Source: Elusimicrobiota bacterium
GTDB lineage: Bacteria > CAYTYR01 > UBA6262
Direction: 5' to 3'
NCBI GenBank assembly: GCA_003153935.1
Contig: PMCA01000034.1
Location: 1-64,000 of the forward strand
Length of the DNA stretch: 64,000 nucleotides
Shown: positions 1-7,905 of the stretch, one piece after another
Layout of the letters: each line of letters begins with the position of its first letter
Position numbering within the stretch: position 1 is the stretch's first letter
The notes under the pieces: model-generated
What the model was told of the DNA's origin: nothing
Database searches by the model: none
The model's input: the letters and a program-made list of their open reading frames with translations, nothing else
Position numbers and translations under genes: made by a program

Positions 1-357
1 ATCCAGAACCTGGTAGCTCCCAGGATAACCCTGATAGATGACACAGACAAATATCCCTTAGCGCTTACCCTGGGATTAGCCTACAGGTTCCTCAACAACA
101 ACCTCATTACAGCCATAGACCTGAACAAGACCCAAGACCGCCAGCTCAAAGTTCATCTGGGCTCGGAATATGTTTTCGCTAAGATGCTGGCTCTGAGAGC
201 CGGGTTGGATGAGACTGAACTCACTGCTGGGCTGGGCTTCACCTGGCAGAACTACTCCCTGGACTACGCTTTTGCCTACCATGATGCCTGGGCTGGTCAT
301 GAGGACCTGGGTGCATCACATAGGTTCGGGCTCACCGTCAAGTTCGGGAACAAGTAA
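1..357 (+). CDS. PorV/PorQ-like outer-membrane protein, 3' end only
   Basis: An open frame runs from the first base to the TAA at 355-357 and lacks its start, which lies outside the window. The 118 visible residues alternate hydrophobic and polar positions in strand-like blocks, with a tyrosine/tryptophan-rich segment (WQNYSLDYAFAYHD) and a final strand ending RFGLTVKFGNK. This pattern resembles the C-terminal strands of the PorV/PorQ (UPF0164-like) beta-barrel family common in uncultivated diderms. The chain ends in Lys rather than Phe, so it lacks the classic BAM-type terminal aromatic residue. The family call is from general pattern, not from catalytic residues, and the specific role (secretion cofactor or porin) cannot be told. 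It ends about 20 bases before the rplU promoter; no terminator is visible between them. Confidence 0.55.
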   Translation: MQNLVAPRITLIDDTDKYPLALTLGLAYRFLNNNLITAIDLNKTQDRQLKVHLGSEYVFAKMLALRAGLDETELTAGLGFTWQNYSLDYAFAYHDAWAGHEDLGASHRFGLTVKFGNK

Positions 358-375
358 ACATATATAAGTTTGTTA

Positions 376-404
376 TTGACAAAAAGGTCCGGATATAGTA
401 TATA
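376..404 (+). promoter_or_regulatory. Sigma-70-like promoter for rplU operon
   Basis: TTGACA at 376-381 is followed after 17 bases by TATATA at 399-404. It lies in the gap between the porin-like gene and rplU, giving a leader of roughly 50 bases before the rplU start. It is the closest match to the consensus -35 in the window. Confidence 0.75.
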
Positions 405-411
405 TTACATG

Positions 412-435
412 AGCAATAAGAGCTCTCTTATTGCT
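412..435 (+). promoter_or_regulatory. Perfect palindrome in the rplU leader
   Basis: AGCAATAAGAG (412-422) and its exact reverse complement CTCTTATTGCT (425-435) are separated by two bases. As RNA it would fold into a 10-bp stem with a 4-base loop just after the predicted transcription start and 27 bases before the rplU ATG. Candidate roles are an L21-type autoregulatory leader, a 5' stabilising hairpin, or a DNA operator overlapping the start of transcription. A short T-rich stretch follows but not a clean U-run. Confidence 0.5.
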
Positions 436-462
436 TATTATTATTTAATGAGGGAGTTAAAA

Positions 463-774
463 ATGTACGCAATAGTAGAACAAGCTGGAGTGCAGTTCCG
501 GGTCAGCGAGGGAGATGTCATTGAAGTGCCCAGAATGCACAGCAAGATCGGCGACAAGATACAATTAGAAAAAGTATTAATGATTGCGGACGGGGAGAAG
601 ATCAGCGTCGGCAAACCGGAAGTGGACAAAGCCACGGTGAAAGCTGAAGTAGTGGGCGAAGACCGGGCCAAGAAAGTAGTGGTTTTCAAGTATAAACCCA
701 AGAAATCCTACGCCCGCATGATGGGGCACAGGCAGGATTACACCAGGATAAAAATTACTGGAATTTCTCTTTAA
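463..774 (+). CDS. rplU: 50S ribosomal protein L21
   Basis: Encodes a 103-residue L21, the usual family length, which binds 23S rRNA in the large subunit. The N-terminus MYAIVEQAGVQFRVSEGD and the C-terminal RxGHRQ-type signature (MMGHRQDYTRIKITGI) are diagnostic. The start at 463 was chosen over longer in-frame starts at 370 or 448 because it matches the family N-terminus and has AGGGAG six bases upstream. One oddity is Val-Gln-Phe in place of the common Lys-Gln-Tyr in the first strand. It opens the rplU-rpmA-obgE order found in most bacteria. Confidence 0.96.
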   Translation: MYAIVEQAGVQFRVSEGDVIEVPRMHSKIGDKIQLEKVLMIADGEKISVGKPEVDKATVKAEVVGEDRAKKVVVFKYKPKKSYARMMGHRQDYTRIKITGISL

Positions 775-780
775 AAACAA

Positions 781-812
781 ATTACACAGATTACAAGAGA
801 GATTACACAGAT
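781..812 (+). repeat. ATTACACAG-type short repeat
   Basis: The rplU-rpmA gap holds the unit ATTACA / AGATTACA three times (781, 790 and 802), two of them extended to ATTACACAGAT. The spacing is 9-12 bases, so it differs from the 7-base arrays elsewhere in the window. It sits 20 bases before rpmA and leaves that gene's Shine-Dalgarno sequence intact. Confidence 0.5.
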
Positions 813-833
813 AAAGCGAAGGGGTGAAGTAAA

Positions 834-1103
834 ATGTCAGGCAATAAAAGTGGCGGCGGATCAGCCGTAAACGGCCGGGATTCATCCGGCAAGCGATTAG
901 GAGTTAAAAGAGGAGACGGCCAGACGGTAACGGCCGGTTGTATCCTGGTGCGTCAGCGCGGGACCAGGTTCTACCCCGGGCTTAACGTAGGTATCGGCGC
1001 GGATGATACTCTATTTGCTTTGGTTGACGGAACTGTTAAGTTCAAATATACCAAAGGCGGAGACAGGCAGATCACGGTAATACCAGTTCCCTCCTCAAAA
1101 TAA
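834..1103 (+). CDS. rpmA: 50S ribosomal protein L27
   Basis: An 89-residue L27 whose N-terminal tail reaches the peptidyl transferase centre. The signature [19 protein letters not shown] and the core block [23 protein letters not shown] are clear. The first residues are MSGNKSGGG rather than the common MAHKKGGG, so the basic tail is altered; there is no Firmicutes-type cleavable leader. GGGGTGA before the ATG is a good ribosome-binding site. It lies between rplU and obgE as in most bacteria. Confidence 0.96.
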   Translation: MSGNKSGGGSAVNGRDSSGKRLGVKRGDGQTVTAGCILVRQRGTRFYPGLNVGIGADDTLFALVDGTVKFKYTKGGDRQITVIPVPSSK

Positions 1104-1106
1104 AAT

Positions 1107-2369
1107 ATGTTTGTTGATAACTGTAAAATATTCGTCAAAGCCGGCGACGGCGGCGACGGTTGTATCAGTTTCCATCGCGAGAAGTTCGTACCTCTGGGAG
1201 GCCCGGACGGAGGCGATGGCGGTAAAGGTGGAGATGTCATTGTTAAAGCAAGGGTAACCTTGCGCACCCTGATAGACCTGAGAGTTCGTCCTCATTATAA
1301 AGCGGAAAGAGGAGATCACGGGCTGGGTGATAACAGATATGGCAGAGGTGCTCCGCCTTTATTTATTTATGTGCCCCTGGGAACGGTGCTGCAGGATGCC
1401 GATACCGGGAAAATAATTGCCGATATGACGCACGATGGCCAGGAGATAGTGATAGCCAAGGGTGGACGCGGCGGCAGGGGTAATGCCAAATTCAAGAGTT
1501 CTTCCCGGCGCGCGCCGAGAATAGCCGAGCGCGGCCAGCCGGGTGAGAAACTCACCCTGAAACTGGAGTTGAAATTACTAGCCGACGTCGGCCTGGTGGG
1601 CTACCCTAACGCCGGCAAGTCAACCTTACTGGCGCATGTTTCCAAAGCCCGGCCCAAGATAGCTGATTATCCTTTTACCACTCTTACGCCGAACCTGGGC
1701 GTGGTCAGCTTCGGAGAAGGCAGTAGTTTCGTCGTAGCGGATATCCCCGGTTTGATCGAAGGCGCGCATAACGGCACCGGTCTGGGCGATGAATTCCTCA
1801 GGCATATAGAGCGCACCAAAGTGATCGTACATGTGGTAGACCTCTTCGGGTTCGATGATAAATCGGCGTGGCAAAATTACCAATCCATCAATAAAGAATT
1901 GAAATTATACAGCCCCAAACTAGCCAAAAAACCGCAAATTATCGCTTTGAATAAAATAGACTTGCCGGAAGCCGAAGAAAAACTCAAAGAATTAAAAAAG
2001 CATTTGAAAAAGAAAAAATATTTTACCATTTCCGCGCAGGCCGGCACCGGCTTGCAGGAATTAATGGGTGAAGTTTTTGAAGAATTGAAGTCAGCCCCCG
2101 AACCGGACCCGATAATCATTCCGGAGGCGGTAGAGGAAATACGGCATGACCTGGAGTTTGAAGTAAAGAAAGCAGGCGATATCTTCGTCGTTCATGGCAA
2201 GCATGTAGAGAAGATCGTATCCATGACGCGGCTGGAAGAAGAAGAGGCCCTGGGCCGGATGCACAATATCCTGAAAAGGGTCGGGGTAGATAAAGCGCTT
2301 AAAGATAAAGGGATCAAGCCGGGCGATACCGTACGGATCGGCGGATTTGAATTCGAATATTCGGAGTAG
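1107..2369 (+). CDS. obgE: Obg family GTPase
   Basis: A 420-residue Obg/CgtA, a GTPase of large-subunit assembly and stress control. The glycine-rich N-terminal Obg fold is present (VDNCKIFVKAGDGGDGCISF at the start, GGxGGxGG repeats to about residue 150). The G domain follows with G1 GYPNAGKST, G3 DIPGLIEGAH and G4 NKID. The last 80 residues form the OCT domain, including ILKRVGVDKALKDKGIKPGD and FEFEYSE at the end. It starts three bases after the rpmA stop and ends three before proB, so one transcript is likely. Confidence 0.97.
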   Translation: MFVDNCKIFVKAGDGGDGCISFHREKFVPLGGPDGGDGGKGGDVIVKARVTLRTLIDLRVRPHYKAERGDHGLGDNRYGRGAPPLFIYVPLGTVLQDADTGKIIADMTHDGQEIVIAKGGRGGRGNAKFKSSSRRAPRIAERGQPGEKLTLKLELKLLADVGLVGYPNAGKSTLLAHVSKARPKIADYPFTTLTPNLGVVSFGEGSSFVVADIPGLIEGAHNGTGLGDEFLRHIERTKVIVHVVDLFGFDDKSAWQNYQSINKELKLYSPKLAKKPQIIALNKIDLPEAEEKLKELKKHLKKKKYFTISAQAGTGLQELMGEVFEELKSAPEPDPIIIPEAVEEIRHDLEFEVKKAGDIFVVHGKHVEKIVSMTRLEEEEALGRMHNILKRVGVDKALKDKGIKPGDTVRIGGFEFEYSE

Positions 2370-2372
2370 ACC

Positions 2373-3479
2373 ATGCATTACAAAAGAATAGTCATAAAGA
2401 TCGGCACCAGCACCATAACTGATGAAAAAGGGAATCTCAACCTGCGCCAAATGCGTATTTTGGTGGAGCAGGTAACGCAAATGTCCAACCAGGGCCGGGA
2501 AGTGATACTGGTTACCAGCGGAGCCATTGGCGCTGGCGTGGGCCGGCTGGACCTGCATACTCGTCCACAGACCATCAGGGAGAAGCAAGCCGTGGCCGCA
2601 GTGGGGCAGACCCATTTGATGCGCCACTATGAAGAGTTATTCAATGAATTTGGCTTTAAAGTAGCGCAGATTCTACTGACCCAGGAAGATATGCGGGCGC
2701 GGGATCGCTATTTAAATGCACGTAATACTATAATGACCTTGCTCGAATATAAGGTAGTTCCGATAATAAATGAGAACGATACGGTAGCGATAGAAGAGAT
2801 CAGATTCGGCGATAATGATACTTTATCAGCCCTGGTAGCCAGTAAAATAGAGGCCGACCTGCTGGTAATACTCAGTGATGTCGCCGGGCTGTATACCTCC
2901 GATCCGCATAAGGATAAGGACGCAGAGTTGATCAATGTGGTGGACGAGATCAATGATGAAGTGGAAACGATCGCCCTGAAATCTACCGGCAGTTCCCGTG
3001 GTGTGGGTGGGATGTACACCAAGATCCAGGCGGCGAAAATAGCCACCGCCAGCGGAGTGATGGTAGTAATTGCCGATGGCATGAAAGCCAGCGTATTAAG
3101 CGACATATTTAAGGGTGACGATATAGGTACCAAGTTTTTACCGAGCCAGGCAAAGATATCCGGCCGGAAGAAGTGGATCGCCTTTGCCAATCGCTCCAGC
3201 GGCAAGATCATGATCGATGACGGGGCGGTAAAAGCGCTGACCAAGATGGGAAAGAGTTTGTTACCCAGCGGCGTAGTCTCCGTCGAAGGGGATTTCCGTT
3301 TAGGAGATATGGTTACCGTGGTGGACGGTGATGGTGACGAAGTGGCGCGCGGCCTGGTGTCATTCAGCAGTGACGAGATAGAGAAGATCAAGGGTAAAAA
3401 AACATCCGAGATCGGCAAGATCCTGGGACATAATGACTATGATGAAGTGATCCACCGGGATAATCTCGTTATCGTTTAA
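2373..3479 (+). CDS. proB: Glutamate 5-kinase
   Basis: A 368-residue glutamate 5-kinase, the first step of proline synthesis (glutamate plus ATP to glutamyl 5-phosphate). The amino-acid kinase domain shows KIGTSTITDEKG, VTSGAIGAGVGRL, INENDTVA and SDVAGLYTSDP, with the glycine-rich STGSSRGVGGMYTKI block binding nucleotide. A PUA domain occupies the last 90 residues (RGLVSFSSDEIEKIKG), as in enterobacterial ProB. proA does not follow, although obg-proB-proA is a common order; the next gene starts 40 bases on, after a repeat fragment. Confidence 0.96.
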   Translation: MHYKRIVIKIGTSTITDEKGNLNLRQMRILVEQVTQMSNQGREVILVTSGAIGAGVGRLDLHTRPQTIREKQAVAAVGQTHLMRHYEELFNEFGFKVAQILLTQEDMRARDRYLNARNTIMTLLEYKVVPIINENDTVAIEEIRFGDNDTLSALVASKIEADLLVILSDVAGLYTSDPHKDKDAELINVVDEINDEVETIALKSTGSSRGVGGMYTKIQAAKIATASGVMVVIADGMKASVLSDIFKGDDIGTKFLPSQAKISGRKKWIAFANRSSGKIMIDDGAVKALTKMGKSLLPSGVVSVEGDFRLGDMVTVVDGDGDEVARGLVSFSSDEIEKIKGKKTSEIGKILGHNDYDEVIHRDNLVIV

Positions 3480-3483
3480 AACC

Positions 3484-3504
3484 TGTCTCGGATTGATTTC
3501 TTGG
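3484..3504 (+). repeat. Solo end of the mutM-flanking repeat element
   Basis: These 21 bases match, without mismatch, the outer end of the roughly 104-base inverted-repeat element found around mutM (reverse complement of 17222-17242). Only one end is present here; the sequence after 3504 is the ribosome-binding region of the next gene. It is probably a decayed or partial copy. Confidence 0.55.
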
Positions 3505-3519
3505 TGATTTAGGAGCCTT

Positions 3520-3741
3520 ATGATCGGCATAGTTGATAGGATAGAGGATGGTAAGATAGCGGTTATTAAGATCAGGGGTGGCGGGGAACTGCTGATCCCG
3601 GTGAAGAACCTGCCGTTAAAAGTATATGAAGGCGCCTGCCTGGACATCTGCATGTCGCTGGACCGTAAAGAAGAGACTAAACAGCGCAAGAAAATCAAAG
3701 ACCTGCAAGAGGACCTGCTGAAAAGAAATGCGAAAAAATAG
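3520..3741 (+). CDS. DUF3006 family small protein
   Basis: A 73-residue protein opening MIGIVDRIEDGKIAVIKI, the hallmark of DUF3006, followed by a short beta-rich region and a charged Lys/Glu C-terminal helix (KEETKQRKKIKDLQEDLLKR). In many bacteria DUF3006 is encoded next to, or fused with, secreted ComEC-like metallo-beta-lactamase proteins. That is the case here: the next gene overlaps this one by 14 bases. No catalytic residues or signal peptide are visible. AGGAG lies five bases before the ATG. Its biochemical role is unknown; translational coupling suggests it acts with its neighbour. Confidence 0.8.
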   Translation: MIGIVDRIEDGKIAVIKIRGGGELLIPVKNLPLKVYEGACLDICMSLDRKEETKQRKKIKDLQEDLLKRNAKK

Positions 3742-4597
3742 CCGTTTATTAATTATAGTATTCTTTTTCCTGCTCTTACCCCTCCATCTTAGCGCCCAAA
3801 ACCTAACCGTTACTTTTATCGATGTCGGCCAGGGTGATAGTATTCTATTGGAAACACCTATTGGCCATAATATCCTTATCGATGGCGGAGGGACCCCAGC
3901 CTGGCGCAAGCACGCTTATAATATAGGCGCTTTGCGGATCGCTCCGTTGTTGAGAAAAAAGCAGATAAAAATGCTGGATAAAGTCATCTTGACCCACGGG
4001 CACGCCGATCATGTGGAAGGCCTGCTGGATATAATCAGCCTTTACCCGGTAAAAGAAGTTATTGACACCAGGGAGGGCGGCGGCAGCGCGGATGATGAGT
4101 ATGTAAAGTTCCTGGAACTGGTCAAAGAAAAGAAGATCCGCTACCGGGTGGTTAAAGAGGGGGATGTACTGGAGCTTGATCCTGACCTGAGCGTGTGGGT
4201 ATTAAATCCCCCAAATAAATTAAGTTATAACAATGCTAATGATAATTCCCTGGTGCTGCAGGTAGTGTATCGCCAGGTTAGCTTTTTACTGGCGGCGGAT
4301 ATCGGCCAGACCGCGGAAAGGCGCCTGGTTGGAAGATATGGAGCAGCGATACATTCGCAAGTGCTAAAGATAGCGCATCACGGCTCGAAGACTTCATCCT
4401 GCGCCAGTTTCCTGGATGCAGTCAAGCCGGAGCTGGCGGTAATATCCTGCGGACGGAACAATACTTTTGGGCACCCTCATCCGGATGTTATCAAAAGATT
4501 GAAACGCAAGAAGATACAGTACCTCAATACAGCCTATCAGGGAAGCATAACGGTAACCACTAATGGCGAGAATTTCCAGGTCAAAACTGAATATTAA
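3728..4597 (+). CDS. Secreted ComEC-like metallo-beta-lactamase protein
   Basis: A 289-residue protein with a signal peptide (hydrophobic residues 6-23, likely cleavage after LSAQ) followed by a metallo-beta-lactamase fold. It begins VTFIDVGQGDSILLETP with LIDGGG, and carries the metal motif THGHADHVEGL (HxHxDH), a later IAHHGSKTS and a C-terminal FGHPHPDV. These match the C-terminal nuclease-like domain of ComEC/Rec2, here without the membrane channel. Such stand-alone proteins are presumed secreted hydrolases of nucleic acids or phosphoesters; the substrate is not known. It overlaps DUF3006 upstream and the next gene by 35 bases. Confidence 0.88.
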   Translation: MRKNSRLLIIVFFFLLLPLHLSAQNLTVTFIDVGQGDSILLETPIGHNILIDGGGTPAWRKHAYNIGALRIAPLLRKKQIKMLDKVILTHGHADHVEGLLDIISLYPVKEVIDTREGGGSADDEYVKFLELVKEKKIRYRVVKEGDVLELDPDLSVWVLNPPNKLSYNNANDNSLVLQVVYRQVSFLLAADIGQTAERRLVGRYGAAIHSQVLKIAHHGSKTSSCASFLDAVKPELAVISCGRNNTFGHPHPDVIKRLKRKKIQYLNTAYQGSITVTTNGENFQVKTEY

Positions 4598-5177
4598 AAT
4601 TGTTATTCTGGGGCTATTAATTTGCGCGGCCCCGGCTCAGGCGGCGGAGGCGGTATCTGTAACCAAAGTTGAGATACTCAACCAGGATGTAAACCCCAGC
4701 GCTAATATAGTTCTGAACGATATTATGGCGATCAGGGAAATAAAAATAAAGGGAGACATCAAAACCGGGAATATTAGTCTGTCCTACCCTGATTATATCA
4801 ACAAGCAGGGCCGGTCCATACCACAAGTGGAGATAGTTAATGAATCCCTGGCGAAAACAATAAGGCAGGCGATAGTAACGGGCGCTCCTTCCCAGCAAAA
4901 ACAAGTTGACTTTAATTATAAAATTGCTAAAATAAGCTTATTAAGACAGAAGGACCAGCACCTAAAGGCTTTTGTGTCGGTTTTTTTCAATGCCGCCATA
5001 AAGGTGGAAGCCCGGGTAATGGAATCGAAAACGGGATTGTGGGTAGCCTGGCCGGGACGCAAGGGTAGCAGTGGCAAGTGGCAGGACCAATTTAAGATAT
5101 TGGATTATCCTGCCAGCCAGAAGTTAGACAACATGATTGTTGAAAAATATAAAGTAGTGCGCAGTGAGGAGCCCTGA
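4563..5177 (+). CDS. Secreted protein with tandem SpoVG-like domains
   Basis: A 204-residue protein with a signal peptide (hydrophobic ILGLLICAAPAQA, cleavage after about residue 27). The rest looks like two SpoVG-type repeats. The second, about residues 118-200, has LKAFVSVFFNAAIKVEARV then GLWVAWPGRKGSSGKWQD and a terminal helix, closely following the SpoVG pattern (VSVT..DNEFVV, GLFVAMPSRK). The first, about residues 30-105, keeps the beta core but has LSYPDYINKQGRSIPQV in place of the MPSRK loop. SpoVG is normally a small cytoplasmic nucleic-acid-binding regulator, so export is unusual. The start overlaps the previous gene by 35 bases and supplies the basic n-region needed for export. Confidence 0.7.
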   Translation: MARISRSKLNIKIVILGLLICAAPAQAAEAVSVTKVEILNQDVNPSANIVLNDIMAIREIKIKGDIKTGNISLSYPDYINKQGRSIPQVEIVNESLAKTIRQAIVTGAPSQQKQVDFNYKIAKISLLRQKDQHLKAFVSVFFNAAIKVEARVMESKTGLWVAWPGRKGSSGKWQDQFKILDYPASQKLDNMIVEKYKVVRSEEP

Positions 5178-5180
5178 TAC

Positions 5181-5972
5181 ATGAACCTGTTCTGGCCGGT
5201 GTTTGAGAACCTGGTAATGCCTTTTATCGCGGGGCTTTTTTATTTTTTCCTGGCCCGTTATATCGCCTATATCGCCCCGTTAAGGAAGCTGGTCACCGGT
5301 GATATCACCTATAAGGGAGCTTTCTGGGGTTTTATCTTCTTTGGCTTGTTCCTGATGACACGGCCTCTGCAAATCGCGCTGGGGCCGCACCCAATGTCAT
5401 TGATCGTGAACGATATCCGGGAATTTATCATGATCGGGTTGTTCGCGCCGGCGGTGTTCGTCGGCTTGACCAGTTTTGCCCTGGGTTTCGAGAATATAAG
5501 GAAACAAACAGTTTTGCTGGTTTTTGGTCTTGGCATTGCGCTGGCCGTCACTTTCTGTATAGTAAACAGATTAGCTATCGGCGGCTCAATGGAGATCTTC
5601 AGGATAGGGAATTACTCGTTTTACGATGGTAAGTGGTTCGATTCATCAAATCCCGATTCCCACCTGATGCCGATACTTTTTATTATCCGGGTTACTGACC
5701 CGGTTCTGTTTATGATCATGCTGGGGATTTTCTGTTTCTGGCGCGCCATAGTTTTTCCCAAGAACAGCGTCTATGACAATATGCCGGCAAAACTGGTATT
5801 CCAGGGATTGGCAGTGATGAGCTTCGGCCTGAGCATGCTGTTCACCGGGTTCATGGCGGTCATCTGGAACATCCCCAACCAGTGGTGGATATATTATTTA
5901 GGAGCGATCCTGGCCGGTGTATTTGAATCGGTCAGCCTGAGTTTCCCTTTACATAAAGAACAGAAGATATAA
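5181..5972 (+). CDS. Polytopic membrane protein of unknown function
   Basis: A 263-residue protein with about seven hydrophobic segments, for example FIAGLFYFFLARYIAYI, GAFWGFIFFGLFLM, MIGLFAPAVFVGLTSFAL, VLLVFGLGIALAVTFCIV, ILFIIRVTDPVLFMIMLGIF and YYLGAILAGVFESVSL. A short loop rich in Ser, Asp and Asn lies near residues 140-160. No transporter or enzyme signature was recognised; the 7-TM layout resembles sensor modules of some kinases, but no signalling domain follows. It starts three bases after the preceding gene and is followed by a terminator, so it closes the operon. Confidence 0.7.
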   Translation: MNLFWPVFENLVMPFIAGLFYFFLARYIAYIAPLRKLVTGDITYKGAFWGFIFFGLFLMTRPLQIALGPHPMSLIVNDIREFIMIGLFAPAVFVGLTSFALGFENIRKQTVLLVFGLGIALAVTFCIVNRLAIGGSMEIFRIGNYSFYDGKWFDSSNPDSHLMPILFIIRVTDPVLFMIMLGIFCFWRAIVFPKNSVYDNMPAKLVFQGLAVMSFGLSMLFTGFMAVIWNIPNQWWIYYLGAILAGVFESVSLSFPLHKEQKI

Positions 5973-6000
5973 TCCGCCTTCGCTAACGCTATGGCGCGAT

Positions 6001-6037
6001 AAACTCCATGTTATGTTAATAGCATGGTGTTTTTATT
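6001..6037 (+). terminator. Rho-independent terminator
   Basis: AAACTCCATG (6001-6010) pairs with CATGGTGTTT (6023-6032) with one T-T mismatch, around a 12-base loop, and is followed by TTTTATTTT. It closes the transcription unit that ends with the membrane protein gene at 5972. Confidence 0.7.
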
Positions 6038-6057
6038 TTGCCCTAAGAAAGCCGTAG

Positions 6058-7905
6058 ATGAAAATTATCAAAGTATTAACCTTGAGTTCCGCCATATTTT
6101 CAGGAATGCTGCTGTCCAGTGCTTACGGTTTGGACTTGAATAAAGCAACATACCAGGAACTGCTGTCTTTACCCGGCATTAGTAAATTCCAGGCGTATAA
6201 GATAAATGAATACCGGGAAATATTCGGGTATTACCGGTCCCTGAATGAATTATTGAAGGTAGAAGGGGTGGGCCAGGAAGATGTGCAGGCTTGGCAGAGC
6301 TCCCTGGTGATCACGATTCCGGAGACAACCATTAAGCCGAAAGTGTCAGTGAGATTAAAAGACCAGCAGGTCAGGGGAGCGGGCGGCGGGAACTTCCAGT
6401 CACTGCATATGAAGGTGAAGGACCTGTACCGCTGCTGGTCAGCCGGACTGTTAGTGGAAGGGTACCGGCACTATATAGAATATGACATAGATGGCAGTCA
6501 TGCCATGAACGGAGAATGGGACCCAACGCCCCGGTTGAACAAATTCTATCTCTCCTGGACTCCGCATGGGGTAATTGACAGTATTTACTTCGGCGATTAC
6601 CTGGCGGGCTTTGGTGAAGGGGTGGTAATGGATATCAGCGGCCGCTCCAAACCGCAGGGGCTTTATCCCGGTGACACCCCGGCTATGGAATATGACACGG
6701 CTAAGATTTCCGACCATTCGCTATTGAACGGTATTTCTCACCGGTCAACTAAGAGCTTTAGAGGTGTGGCGGCAGTGCTGGACCAGACCTATATCAAGGA
6801 AACGATTTTATATTCCAACAAGAATAATTCCTATTACGGGTTCTATGTGGAAGATGACCCTTTGAGAAAACCGCTGGAAGACTATTTTTCCGAGCAGGTG
6901 ACCGGCCTGGATGTTACCGGGTTTGTTTTGGGTGAAACCGAAGTGGGAGTAACTTCTTATTATTCAACCCGGAATGTCAAAGGCCCTGACCCCTGGCGCT
7001 ATCCTGCAGGCAACAAGGATTTCCTGGTTTACGGGGCCCATGGATCTACTTACCTGGGACGGTTTAATCTTTGTGGCGAGTTAGGTAAGGTAAAGGATCA
7101 CGGCCAGGCCCTGTTTGTGGAAAGCAGCAGCAATTTCGCCAACCTCAATGTTTCTGCCAGTTTCCGGCAGTATGATATTGATTATACCAATCCTCATGCC
7201 GGCGTTTACTCTATCCATTACCCGCAGAGCGTGTTCCGCTGCCGGGATGAAAAAGGCGTTTTACTTAAAATGAAATGGCAAGTGTTCAGCATGTTCGGCC
7301 TGAACGCCTTCTTTGACCAGTATATTCACCAATACCAGGCTTATTGGAATAAAAGCAAAGGCGATTACGCTATCTCTGCCGGCAAGAAGGAAACCGACCG
7401 GGAATCCGGTATTGAAAGCAAAGCCGTTGTTATGAAGAAAGTTATAATAAATACCGGAATACGTTACAAGGACAATAATATTTACCAGAATTCGGGCAGT
7501 GAAAAGATAAACATCTCCAACAAGGTGACCTATGTCCCCAATGAAAAGATAGAAACATCGGTAAAATATTATATACGTCACTATATTTATCAAAGCGCGG
7601 ATTACAGCCCCTATGATTATATGACCGTGGCCTTATCATATCAGGTCGCCAGGGCCTGCGAAGTAGAGGGCACGGTAAAATATGCCAACATCTTTGTTTA
7701 CCAGAACAGCTCCGGGATCGGCGAATATACAGTCGGCTGTCACTATAAAATAAATGACGAAATAAAAATGAATATAAGCTACACCGCCATGCCGCCTCTG
7801 GCCAAGAACTCCAGTTATGAATTCGAGGAAGAAGCGGACCTTTTGCCCTACGCCGACGCCTATTATCAAGATAAATTAGTCGCTGAAGTTGTCTTTCACT
7901 GGTAA
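6058..7905 (+). CDS. Helix-hairpin-helix domain fused to an outer-membrane beta-barrel
   Basis: A 615-residue protein with a signal peptide (cleavage near SSAYG). Residues 25-85 form a ComEA-type double helix-hairpin-helix unit: LDLNKATYQELLSLPGIS, then a YREIFGYYRSLNELLKVEGVG block, typical of DNA-binding HhH2 domains. About 500 residues of alternating aromatic strands follow, ending in EVVFHW with a C-terminal aromatic residue as in BAM-inserted barrels. The likely location is the outer membrane with the HhH facing the periplasm. With a ComEC-like protein upstream and a pseudopilin downstream, a role in DNA capture is conceivable but unproven. The ribosome-binding site is weak (AAGAAAG). 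Confidence 0.78.
   Translation: MKIIKVLTLSSAIFSGMLLSSAYGLDLNKATYQELLSLPGISKFQAYKINEYREIFGYYRSLNELLKVEGVGQEDVQAWQSSLVITIPETTIKPKVSVRLKDQQVRGAGGGNFQSLHMKVKDLYRCWSAGLLVEGYRHYIEYDIDGSHAMNGEWDPTPRLNKFYLSWTPHGVIDSIYFGDYLAGFGEGVVMDISGRSKPQGLYPGDTPAMEYDTAKISDHSLLNGISHRSTKSFRGVAAVLDQTYIKETILYSNKNNSYYGFYVEDDPLRKPLEDYFSEQVTGLDVTGFVLGETEVGVTSYYSTRNVKGPDPWRYPAGNKDFLVYGAHGSTYLGRFNLCGELGKVKDHGQALFVESSSNFANLNVSASFRQYDIDYTNPHAGVYSIHYPQSVFRCRDEKGVLLKMKWQVFSMFGLNAFFDQYIHQYQAYWNKSKGDYAISAGKKETDRESGIESKAVVMKKVIINTGIRYKDNNIYQNSGSEKINISNKVTYVPNEKIETSVKYYIRHYIYQSADYSPYDYMTVALSYQVARACEVEGTVKYANIFVYQNSSGIGEYTVGCHYKINDEIKMNISYTAMPPLAKNSSYEFEEEADLLPYADAYYQDKLVAEVVFHW

Noticed and set aside
370-462. Longer rplU start at 370
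   Set aside because: It would place the promoter and palindrome inside the gene; the start at 463 gives the exact family length and has a good ribosome-binding site.
6001-6057. Palindrome as an operator for the HhH-barrel gene
   Set aside because: The stem followed by a T-run fits a terminator for the upstream operon better.
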